Positions 20,867-31,600 of a stretch of 64,000 nucleotides of DNA are shown one piece after another. The first letter of the stretch is position 1; each line of letters begins with the position of its first letter. The position numbers and the translations under genes were made by a program. The notes below the pieces were generated by a model that saw nothing but the letters and a program-made list of their open reading frames with translations, was not told the DNA's origin and searched no databases. Origin of the DNA: Nipponacmea schrenckii (Eukaryota; Mollusca; Gastropoda; Lottiidae); contig CM060201.1 in assembly GCA_030562195.1 (NCBI GenBank), positions 28,254,067 to 28,318,066 of the forward strand. The letters run 5' to 3'.

Positions 20867-23800
20867 GTGATGTAATTTAGTTATTTATTGATTTATTACC
20901 GGTACTCTATAGTGCCTGAGTAACCTAGTCATAGGGATAGAGTAAAACTCTGAAAAAAAAAGAGTCTATTCTTTCAGATTTAGGCCTACAGTTAGGCTGT
21001 TAGGCCTTGAGACTTTCCAAATATACACGTTTCACTGATTTACTATATTATAGTTATTATTACACATTCTTTCGACTTGAATTGAAATGGTAATTAATAT
21101 AAAGAAAATGGTGTGATCTCTCGATCTTAACAATAACACATGGAATCAGTTCATAGCCTAATAGATAGAATAAGATGACAGTAGTTTTTTTTCTTATGCA
21201 GGGTTTTTTGTTGCTCTGACTAGTCAGTATTTTTAAGTCTCTTAATTCTAAGTTTATTGGCTGATGTTTCTCAAATTTATGAAAGACTGACAAGAGGCAA
21301 ACTATTGTTCCTTTCAGGTTAACTAATATCCGTTTTGGTTTTATATTACAGGAATAATAGGAAGTGGTATTGGTGGAACCTCAACAGCCTATTATCTCCG
21401 ATCATTATTTGGTGACAGTTGTCATATTGATCTATTTGAAAGTAACAGAGTTGGTGGTAGACTAGCTAATATTAATATTGATGGAAATGATTATGAAGCA
21501 GGTGGATCCATCATTCATCCTAAAAATAAATATATGGTTGAGTTTGCTGAAAAGTTTGGTAAGAATTTAAGTCATTTTCAAAGCATATATTTTAAACAAT
21601 CAGTATCATATAAGCATCTGCCTTGAGGTGAAAATTTGAAATTAGCCTATACATAAATCTGCTTCTTGTCAGGCATGTCAGTCATTTCAATCACTTACAA
21701 GTTTTCCTCATGTTACTTTATCAATACTGGTAGTATACACCATTTACCACATCTAACCTTTGCTTTTACAATGAAATATTTACATCTTTGATTTTTATCT
21801 CCTAATTAACAGCAGTTCTTAAATTTGTGCCAGTTTGGCCTGCTTTTCTAAAATTCCTGCCAGTCTGGCCTGCTTTTCTAAAATTCCTGCCAGTCTGGAC
21901 TACTTTTCTAAAATTCCTGCCAGTCTGGCCTGCTATTGTAAAATTCCTGCCAGTCCGGCCTGCTTTTGTAAAATTCGTGCCAGTCTGGCCTGCTTTTCAA
22001 AAATTCATGCCAATCAAGCTTACTATTATAAATTACAGGATTCAAGCAAAAAGCTTCTTCAGATGGTAAAATGGCATTGTATGGTTCTACAGGAATAATT
22101 TTAGAAACAAGTTCTTGGAATTTTGTTACTATGGCGAAATTCTTTTGGAGATATGGCATGGATGTTTGGAATATAGGAAGCTTTATACAGGAAAATTTTT
22201 TGGATAAATTTGGAAAGTAAGTAAATAGTACTGTATGCTGGTTTGACAGCCATGATTACCCTGTAGGTAGAAAATATGGATTTTTATTCAATTTTTTTAT
22301 TAAAACTGAATTTGATAGTTTTTAAACTAATGGATATCTGCACAATGGTGTGATACAACATTAATCATGTTTCTTGTAAAATTTATCACAATACATTATC
22401 AAACTGTTTTTCTGATATTCCATCTCTTTGTCCATGATTTATTTGACTTCTCCTTTTTCTGGTTTCAGAATTTATGATATACAAGAAGAAGGCTTAGCTT
22501 TTACAACAGTTGAAGATTTGTTAAAATCTATGGATGAGTCTTTAGTCAACTATACCAAGATATCCATTCGAGATCTAATGGTTGAGAAAGGGTTTTCAGA
22601 ACTATTTATAAATGAACTAGTCATGGGTGCTTTGAGGACTAATTATGGTCAAACTCCAAAAGTACATGCATTTGTTGGTAAGTGTTTCTTTTTCTGATTA
22701 TATCATACATACAGTTAATGATAACAGACAGAAAATATAAATTATTTATAAGAACAGAAAAGTCTCTTCACTCATAAGAAGAATAAAGAAGCTGTAGTTG
22801 TAAGAAAAAATGATAAAAACAGAAAAGACTGTTTAGTCAAGAGGAGAGAAAAGACTGTTTAGTCAAGAGTAGAGAAAAGACTTTTTAGTCAAGAGGAGAG
22901 AAAAGACTTTTTAGTCAAGAGAAGAGAAAAGACTGTTTAGTCAAGAGGAAGAAAAGACTTTTTAGTCAAGAGGAGAGAAAAGACTTTTAGTCAAGAGGAG
23001 AGAAAAGACTTTTAGTCAAGAGTGAGAGAAAAGACTGTTTAGTCAAGAGGAGAGAAAAGACTGTTTAGTCAAGAGGAGAGAAAAGACTGTTTAGTCAAGA
23101 GGAGAGAAAAGACTGTTTAGTCAAGAGGAGAGAAAAGACTGTTTAGTCAAGAGGAGAGAAAAGACTTTTTAGTCAAGAGGAGAGAAAAGACTGTTTAGTC
23201 AAGAGGAGAGAAAAGACTTTAGTCAAGAGGAGAGAAAAGACTTTTAGCAAGAGGAGAGAAAAGACTTTTTAGTCAAGAGGAGAGAAAAGACTGTTTTAGT
23301 CAAGAGGAGAGAAAAGACTGTTTAGTCAAGAGGAGAGAAAAGACTTTTTAGTCAAGAGGAGAGAAAAGACTTTTTAGTCAAGAGGAGAGAAAAGACTTTT
23401 AGTCAAGAGGAGAGAAAAGACTTTTAGTCAAGAGGAGAGAAAAGACTGTTTAGTCAAGAGGAGAGAAAAGACTTTTAGTCAAGAGGAGAGAAAAGACTGT
23501 TTAGTCAAGAGAGAGAAAAGACTTTTTAGTCAAGAGGAGAGAAAAGACTTTTAGTCAAGAGGAGAGAAAAGACTTTTTAGTCAAGAGGAGAGAAAAGACT
23601 GTTTAGTCAAGAGGAGAGAAAATACTGTTTTAGTCAAGAGGAGAGAAAAGACTGTTTTAGTCAAGAGGAGAGAAAATACTAACAGAAAATCTTTAGTCAA
23701 GAGGAGAGAAAATACTAATTATTAGTCAAGAGGAGAGAAAAGACTCTTTAGTCAAGAGAAGAGATAAAGAAGCTTTTAGTCAAGAGAGAGAAAATGATAT

Positions 23801-25152
23801 CAAAAAGAAAAGACTGTTTAGTCAAGAGGAGAGAAAAGACTTTTTACTCAAGAGAAGAGAAAACACTCTTTAGTCAAGAGGAGAGAAGAGAAAATACCTT
23901 TTTCAAGAGAAGAGAAAATACTCTTTAGTCAAGAGAAGAGAAAATACTCAAAACAAGACAAAACACTCTTTAGTCAATAGGAGAAAAAATACTTATTAGT
24001 CAAGATGATAGAAAAGACCCTTTAATTCAAGTTATAGAAAATATTCTTTAGTCAAGAGAAAATACTCAAAAAAGAAAAACATCTTACTCAAGAGAATAGA
24101 AAATACACTTTATTCAAAAAAGAGAAAACACTCTTTAGTCAAGAGGAGGGAAAAGATTCTTTAGTCAAGAAAATAGAAAGACTCTTTTAACTGCAACCAA
24201 GGCCATACTCCATTTCCCATTGCTAGTTATATTACTTTCCCCATGAACAATCTATTCTGAATGCCAGCCTAATGACAACCATCAATTTGTTATGAATTTA
24301 AAATTGTATTTCATAGACTGATTTTGTATTTCAGGTGCTGTCTGTTTAGCAGGAGTGGAAAAGGGATTATGGTCAGTAAAGGGAGGTAACACTCAAATTC
24401 CAGAACGTCTTCTCAAGAAATCAGGAGCTAACTTAATCAATGCAGAAGTGACACATGTTTTATTACAAAAAGAAAGTGAAAGTGTCTCATATGAAGTTCA
24501 ATATCGAAATGTAGCAGACGGAAAATCCAATAGTCGAGAATATGACATTGTTATTGTTGCCACTCCATTGCAAAAACTTGAAAACCATATCAAATTTGAA
24601 GACTTTCCGAATCCAATTCCATCTTCATATACAGACTTCCATAGAACAATAGCCTTATTTGTTCAGGGTACACCTAATTATACTGCTTTTGGTTTTGAAA
24701 ATTCTGAAAATTTTCCACAATCCATTTTAACCACAGATGAAAATATTTTTTGGAACTCCTATGGACAGCATACACCTGTGTCCCAGAAAAAGCATTTAAA
24801 CAAAAATTCAGATGGTGACAGTGAAGACAACACAGTTTCTAAAATATTTTTAAACAGAGTCCCAACAGAGGATCAAGTGCACTTTTTATTTAAAAGTAGA
24901 AAAGATTTAAGACTTGTGAATTGGTTGGCGTATCCAGATTATTCGCCTAAAATGGAATTACCTCCCTTTGTTCTGTATGATCAATTGTATTATGTGAACG
25001 CTATAGAATCTGCAGCCTCTGCTATGGAGATGAGTGTTATAGGAGGTAGAAATGTAGCTAATTTGGCCTATAATCATTGGAATAATATATTAGATAAAGT
25101 TGATGAATTTAGTATTAAAAAAGACTCTAAATCAGACAAAAGTGAATTATAA
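20821..25152 (+). CDS. PCYOX1: Prenylcysteine oxidase (PCYOX1-like)
   Basis: This is an FAD enzyme that, in characterised homologues, cleaves the thioether of prenylcysteines left after prenylated-protein breakdown, giving cysteine, an aldehyde and H2O2, in lysosome and lipoprotein fractions. Exons are 20821-20866, 21352-21558, 22039-22216, 22469-22677 and 24335-25152, 1458 nt (485 aa; human about 505). The FAD dinucleotide motif IIGSGIGGTSTAYYL is at residues 17-31. Family motifs follow: VGGRLANI, TNYGQTPKVHAFVGA, KGLWSVKGGN, YDIVIVATPL, and the C-terminal LYDQLYYVNAIESAASAMEM and NVANLAYNHW. The C-terminus is KSEL. The first in-frame Met (20821) gives no signal peptide; one lies just upstream in another frame (20789). 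Paralogy (PCYOX1 versus PCYOX1L) cannot be decided. Confidence 0.93.
21352..21558 (+). CDS. PCYOX1: PCYOX1 exon 2: FAD-binding Rossmann motif
   Basis: It encodes GIIGSGIGGTSTAYYLRSLF through FAEKFG, with GxGxxG and a following acidic strand end (IDLFES) as in FAD-binding folds. Acceptor ATTACAG, donor TTTG|GTAAGA. Confidence 0.92.
21822..22022 (+). repeat. 30-bp minisatellite in PCYOX1 intron 2
   Basis: About seven copies of GCCAGTCTGGCCTGCTTTTC plus TAAAATTCCT, ending about 15 bp before the exon 3 acceptor. The 30-bp period makes several frames open (80-87 aa). None joins in phase with the flanking exons, so I do not call it coding. Confidence 0.93.
22039..22216 (+). CDS. PCYOX1: PCYOX1 exon 3
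   Basis: It encodes FKQKASSDGKMALYGSTGII, then FWRYGMDVWNIGSFIQENF, aligned with the human WHYGISFLRLQMWVEEVM region. The acceptor ATTACAG directly follows a tandem repeat. Donor GGAAA|GTAAGT region, phase 2. Confidence 0.88.
22469..22677 (+). CDS. PCYOX1: PCYOX1 exon 4
   Basis: It encodes IYDIQEEGLAFTTVEDLLKS through ALRTNYGQTPKVHAFVG, a conserved block (human VLRASYGQS). Acceptor TTTCAG, donor GTTG|GTAAGT. Confidence 0.92.
22800..24190 (+). repeat. 26-bp minisatellite in PCYOX1 intron 4
   Basis: About 50 copies of a purine-rich unit AGTCAAGAGGAGAGAAAAGA plus CTGTTT. The centre is very regular and the 3' end decays from about 23690 on. It occupies most of the 1.66-kb intron. Confidence 0.97.
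24335..25152 (+). CDS. PCYOX1: PCYOX1 exon 5: C-terminal lyase domain
   Basis: A long terminal exon after TATTTCAG, from GAVCLAGVEKGLWSVKGGN to the KSEL stop at 25152. It carries the prenylcysteine lyase C-terminal family blocks. Confidence 0.94.
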
Positions 25153-25170
25153 CAGTAGACCTAATGTATT

Positions 25171-25176
25171 ATTAAA
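25171..25176 (+). other. Candidate poly(A) signal, PCYOX1
   Basis: ATTAAA lies 19 bp after the stop. A canonical AATAAA occurs later at 26395-26400. Confidence 0.5.
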
Positions 25177-25315
25177 GAATGAGTGTGTATCTAAATGTGG
25201 ATGATTGTTGTGTACCTGTTACATGTATGTTATTTGTAATACTAGCTCAATATGATATATTCCCATATAATCAGTATGAACCTATATATTATTGTTACAC
25301 TGTTTATCCCACAGG

Positions 25316-25387
25316 CACCTGTTTTTATTGAGGGGAAAACCCACTTTAAAGGAATATAATGGATCTTCTGGGAGATAAAAACAGGTG
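25316..25387. repeat. Inverted repeat, 13-bp arms
   Basis: CACCTGTTTTTAT at 25316-25328 is the exact reverse complement of ATAAAAACAGGTG at 25375-25387, with a 46-bp loop. It lies in the likely 3' UTR or downstream of PCYOX1. Confidence 0.8.
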
Positions 25388-25611
25388 GTTTATCCATTCT
25401 TTTAAGCCCTGTTATGTACATAATACTTATGATGATTATGATTCGCTGATGGTATTTGCTCTGGACTTACAGTGTTTAAATTTGATCTTAAACTGTTAGA
25501 TTTCTGCAGATGTATGTTAACCCATTTGAAATCCATCCATACTGTATATCAAGTGTAGGTGAGGAATAATAATAACTTAGTTTTATGGAATAACAATTAC
25601 TGAGTTTATTT

Positions 25612-25665
25612 ATATGGCGACGTTTCAACAAGTGTCCTCTTGTCATTATCAAGCAGGAAACTGAA
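25612..25665 (+). repeat. Dispersed repeat motif (GACGTTTCAACA ... TCATTATCAAGC)
   Basis: This is one of several copies in the window of an ACGTTTCAACA head followed 20-30 bp later by a GTCATxATCAG-like tail (others near 34463, 39330 and 49898). Confidence 0.5.
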
Positions 25666-26414
25666 GTAAGACAACATTTAGATCGTCATATATTGATAGA
25701 CCTCTCACATAAACAAAAGAATTCTTACTGTTTTTAAAATAGCTATTTTTTTTAGTTAATTCATAACAGTTGTAACAAGACAACCTGTTGTAGAATATAT
25801 GTGAATATATAATGAGATATTATATATCCATGTTAATACTTACTACCCTGTATCATGGGCATCCCCTCTTCGAGGCAAATGGGGTCACTTTTCAAACCCC
25901 TAGAAAAAAGGATTAAAATTTATCTCTGTCAGCAAGAGTGAGAATGAAGGAATCTCACACACTACTAAAATGATAAAAACACAAGTAACCATTAAGATTT
26001 ATAACATAAGTAAAATTTGCTTTGCCTCAGGAGGGGTTTAACCCGTTATACCCATTCCCTTTCCACCCTCCCTTCCCTACCCCTTCTCCCTACATATCTT
26101 CCACAGACCTCATTGTCCTATATATTGTCAATGTACCTATATATTGTGTTTTTTCTGTTGTTATGTTTTAATGAGATACATGGGAATAAAACTGCAAGTG
26201 CAAAAGTGCAATGTGCTATTATGCTCTGTTGTGATTTATATATTTATTATATATTATATTATTATTGATATAGTTGTCAATTATTTTGTTTTTATATTCT
26301 AGTGGGAACGCTATCACCTGCAGCAATAACGTGAAAACTTGCTGGTTTTACAATTTTTTTTGTAATTAGAAATCAGTGTCTCTTATATGCTAGAAATAAA
26401 ATTTCATCTTTTCT

Positions 26415-26441
26415 ATACGCCCACATTACAATGTGGGTGTA
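26415..26441. repeat. Short perfect-type hairpin
   Basis: TACGCCCACATT is followed at once by AATGTGGGTGTA. It is 26-27 bp long with one G/T mismatch in the arms. Confidence 0.7.
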
Positions 26442-26449
26442 TTTTGTCA

Positions 26450-27585
26450 TGACCCCTCTCCGCTGTATATTTGTCATTCACATTATCACGATAAGTAACA
26501 ATTTTAATCCAAAGATTTATTTCATTTGCACATTCTCTATCCCTACTTTTGTCCTAAGAGTGCAAAGGCATAATCTTAAATCTTCATATGAAAAAAATAA
26601 GTAAAGGGTTTTACATGGAAGTAACACACACCGACGTATTTCACGGCCATTTCGTATCTTCCCTCGAAAGCTGTCGTCATAATGGTTTAATCTGGTAAAC
26701 GTTTTTGAAATTAAGGCTGTTTCTATATAGTTTGAAATTGACTCAAACTTCGCAATGTAGTCCTCCTTTTTTAGCTTTATATATGCATTGGTTGTATCTG
26801 TTCTATATAGGCATACTCAACAATTCTCGAATGTTGCGGTCGAGTGACTTACTATTAATTAGTTTTACACATGTACTAGATCGACCATTAAATAACACAC
26901 CTAACTGTAAACTTTGTTTCCCAAATTTACTACAGTTCATGATTGCATTTTATTTTAAAAAAAATTAGATATTTTTTATCACCAGAAATTCTATATTGCC
27001 CCACCCCTGCCACTCGCTCCGTCGTTCCGTCCACAATTGTGAACGCGACGGATGACATAATTTTTATCTGCTTTTTATCAAATTTGGTTTGTAGGATTAT
27101 GTCCATTAAATCTTGGACAAGTTCAAATTGGATACAATTTGACAATGAGTATCGGAGGTTAATTTTTTGATGCACTCTACACTGAAATTACGTATCGTGT
27201 GGCTTGCGAACGCTAAATAGTCTACGTGATCGACTTCTTTTACAATGGCATTGGCTATTTATTCAATCTGAAACTCAAACACGATGAGGACTGTAAATCG
27301 TTTTATGTAAATATTTGTCTAGACGTTTTAAAATCAGATTAAAATATGTTCAATGAACAAAACCCCAGCCATGGATTAGTCACACCTTCTTCTAATTATC
27401 ATTCAGTGATTATTTAAAATACAATGACTTTAGGGCAGAATCTTAAAGAAACGGAAACAATGTTGATTTCGGAATTACCACAATGCTATTTTCTTCAAAT
27501 ATGCGGGTTTATTTTTGTTAGTAAAAAAATCTCAAACTTAATACATTATCTTATCAGCATGTGATCGACAACGGAAACCTTGAAA
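26450..27585. other. Intergenic, no gene seen
   Basis: There are short ORFs on both strands but no splice-supported coding block. A GC-richer patch (about 26995-27060) has no recognisable product. Confidence 0.55.
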
Positions 27586-27589
27586 TCCA

Positions 27590-28600
27590 GTTTATCAGAT
27601 CTACAATAGACACCTTTCAATCAGATCAACAACAATAAATACCTAACCATCAGATCAACAATAGATACCTAACCATTAGATCATTAACATATAACTTACT
27701 ACCAGATAAACAAGATCCCTTACCACCCGATCAACTACAGATACCTTACCATCAGATCAAAAACCTTTGGATCACTAACAACAGATACCTAACCACAATA
27801 TTGACAACAGACACCTAACTATCAGATGAACAACAACAGACACCGTACAATCAGATCAACAACAACAGGTACCTTACCATCAGATGAACAACAACGGGCA
27901 CCTTACCACCAGATCAGTAACAACGCATACCTTACCATCAGATTAAAAAAACAGATACCTTACCACAAGATCAACAACAACAGATACCTTACCATCAGAT
28001 CAAAACAACAGATACCTTATCACCAAATCAAAACACCAGATACCTCACAACAAGATCAACAACAACAGATACCTTACCACCAGATCAACAAAAACAATAG
28101 ACACCTTTACCATCAGATCAACAACAAAAAGATCCCTTTAACCCCCAAAAATTCAGATCAACAAAAAAGATACCTAACCATTAGATCATTAACAGATAAC
28201 TTCCCTACCAGATAAAAAAAGATCCCTTACCACCCGATCAACTAAAAAGATACCTTACCATCAGATCAAAAAACCTTTGGATAAACAAACAACAGATACC
28301 TTACCACAATATTACAACAGATACCTTCCCTATCAGATGAACAACAACAGATACCTTACCATCAGATGAAAACAACAGATACCTTACCATCAGATCAAAA
28401 CAACAGATCCCTTTAAATAAACTAGCATCCAGACACCTTACCCCCGGGAAAATCCATTAAAAAAACGATATCTTCCCTATCAGATCAAAACAACAAAATC
28501 CCTTTACCAGCATATCAAAAAACGGGATCTTACCATCAAAATAAAGCAACAACCCCGTATACCTTACCACAAAAGTTTTTCCGCCAAAACCCGAAATTCC
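27590..28600 (+). repeat. Minisatellite, about 29-30-bp unit
   Basis: About 30 variable copies of AGATACCTTACCATCAGATC plus AACAACAAC. The 129-aa ORF at 27826-28215 is this repeat read through. The 3' part (28400-28600) contains irregular homopolymer changes that could be decay or sequencing error. Confidence 0.92.
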
Positions 28601-28639
28601 TTCCCAAAAATAAAAAAGGATCAAAAACCAAACCAAAGA

Positions 28640-31600
28640 TCAACAAGAGATAAAATTGTCTATCAAGAAACACGTTGATCAAATTGATTTTATGTACAAT
28701 AAGTAAAAACAAAGTAAAAGTGAACAGGAGAAACCCCTCTGCTGTTTTATTAAAAAATGATGTTATTTAACAAATGCTGAAAATCTATTTATTGTAGTAA
28801 AAAGGTTTATATTTTTACGTTGATCTAAAATATCGCGAGGGTGGTATTTTGTAAGATTAGATAGAGTATTTAAATGACTTAAAGATTGTGTTATGCATAA
28901 ATACTTCGAATCCCCACAGGTCTTTACTACAGTTATTCCATATTAAGTTTTCACGAATAACAAAATAAGAAGAAGGTGCTTAAAAGGCATAGATTCAAGA
29001 TTATTTGCATCATGAATGAAATCGGTCAAGTTTAAAGCCGCGGCTAATTTAATCGTGTTTGGATGCTATTTGAAGTCATTTGACTGTATGTCATCGTATT
29101 GTCAACTTGTTACAAATTAGTTTGTTTATTAAAGAAATCCATTACCAAGGAATCATTCTTGACACGTCGTTTATCTCATTAAATTAGTAGCATGATAAAT
29201 TGTTATAGGTTTTATTTTTCTGCTCCTCTTTTGTAAATATCCATGTAGGTCTATTTTTAACTACAGATTGTGGAATATTGTAGGTACAAAGATCAAATAT
29301 CACTGAGATTAAATAAACATTTGTATAAAAGAATGCTTTATAACTTCTTGATTGAGTGATTCTATAGCATACAGATACATGTATGTGTAATGAATGTGAA
29401 CCAAAGATAAGCACTTTGGATTGCACCGATTTTTAAATATATATAATATATTGTAATATAACATATGAAAACTGTCCAACATCTCCCACCGGACCCGTGG
29501 ACAAAGTGAGCCTAAAATAATTTTAGTCATCTGATTGGTTAGACACTCAGATTGATGTTAAACTTAGTTTTGTTATCCAATCAGATAACTATATTTTTTC
29601 AAACCCGGATGTTATTGAAGTTAGGTTTTGGAGAACAAGACCCCAGTAGCTAATATTACCTTCCCGGATCGAATGAAATATCTACATAACTTTAAGTATG
29701 TCTAAAACTTTAACGAGAAGCCGATAATTTGAGCTCCTACAACCTCCGAAAAATCCCCTTTTAAAGAGGATAATTGAAGTTTTCTGCTTGAAACACCCAC
29801 GGTCACTTCCTTAAAGAAATATTATAATTTCCTAATCGAATGGTTTCTCCAATTACGTGAAATACATAATTTTAATATATTGCTGTAAACATGATTCGTG
29901 TGGAATAGTCAATAACTTTCCGCTGCTTCTTGTACACGACGACATAACAAAGTTAGCAGCCCATGGCAATCAACTTTAAATGAAAAACGTGTAAAGTTTA
30001 CATCAAGTATGTCGGAAATTTGTCAGACATTGGGTAGTATTATCTAGATAAATCTGATTTGTTCTTATTATATAAACAATTAGAATTGCTTGGATAATCT
30101 AATTATACTAGAGTTCTAGAAGTTTCATCGTAACTTTTTACTGTTTTTATTGAACATTACTAAAATTGGCTTTGTTCCTATTGAAATGAAATAAAGTATG
30201 AGTTTTATTTCAAAATCAGGCATAATATGTATACCATTTCCTTGAATATTGGACCTTATTCCTATTCTGACACACGTAAAATTAGACTTTATTATTATGA
30301 TTTTGCAATTCCCCATAATCCATTTACAGTATAGACAATGTTATGTTTTAATTAAATAAATTGTCTAAACTGAGCAAATTTTAACCACTTGACTGAAAGT
30401 TCATTGTTTGAACAATTTTAATCATGAGTTATTAGAAAAGCTTACCCTTTGTGGTTGTAAGTGGAAGCATGACGTGGAAAATTGATTAAAACATTTTAAA
30501 AATTCATCCGACTGCCATGACCATGATGAACTCATAATTTAATTTTAAGGTTGCGCTTGTCAAATCAAATGTTGTTAGTCTTCAGCTCACTTGCATTACC
30601 ACTTCCATTCAAATTATAACAAAATTTGTTCTGAGTTGAAAAGTTTTCTTAATCTCTATTTACCTTAACCTCAAATTCACCAAAGTTTATAATGAGAATA
30701 TGGTTAATAAACGAAGCGACAAATATCAATCGGCAAGTATTTATTGAGAATTAGTTACTATGTCCATATACGGTCATTACAGATCATTAACTGGTAAAAG
30801 TGAGACAGATCAATTATTGACTATCGTCACTAATCGGTCAGTACAAATTAAAGACGTTATAAATGGTCTGAAACGAATGTCTTTAATCTTGAACCTGTTT
30901 TATCGTAAGTGCAAGATTTCATCATGTTTTCCACCATTCTTCCTACGGAATTTATTTCTATTAAAAATATATTTATTATTGTATTATTGACTTAAATGGA
31001 TATTTTTAATCCATAGATCTTTCTTTTAATTGGAGAAATAGACAGAAGTAATTGGCCAGGAGAGCTGTCAGTAAATAGGTTATAATTTTACGACATCCTT
31101 ACATGGCAGACAGACCGATTTGATCAATTCCTATTTTAAATGAAATGAAATTAACGTACCCAGGAAATGGGCGGGGGTACTACAATGAGCTGTAGTCAGC
31201 CAAAACGCATATCAATATCCTCATGTATATAGATTCAATTCAGAAGCCCCGATTTTCTTTCTATACTCTGTTTTTATTCATACGCTACTGAACTAGTCTT
31301 TTGACTTTTTGGTGATGAAATTTTATTTATATAGCATTGTAAGGGTGATTATTTATTTCTTTTGATTATGAACGTATGAATTCAGCATTGAATTATTCTC
31401 TGAAAATCATGGTTGGTTAAAGGCAGCAGTGAAACTATCACCTAAAACGTAGTAGAATTCATCAAGAATGTCAACCATTTTGCCTTAAAGAGATAAAAGG
31501 TCTAAGAATGAACATACAATTTGACAATTTGAAACTTGGCCAATAAGAGCTCTATTCATCAGTTAATATGCCTGCTACCATAAATAACATAAAACAATAA

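Noticed and set aside
22800..24190. CRISPR-like regular repeat array
   Set aside because: Units are contiguous with no unique spacers, in a eukaryotic intron; it is a minisatellite.
27826..28215. 129-codon ORF rich in Gln/Asn/His
   Set aside because: Tandem repeat read-through with no flanking exon.
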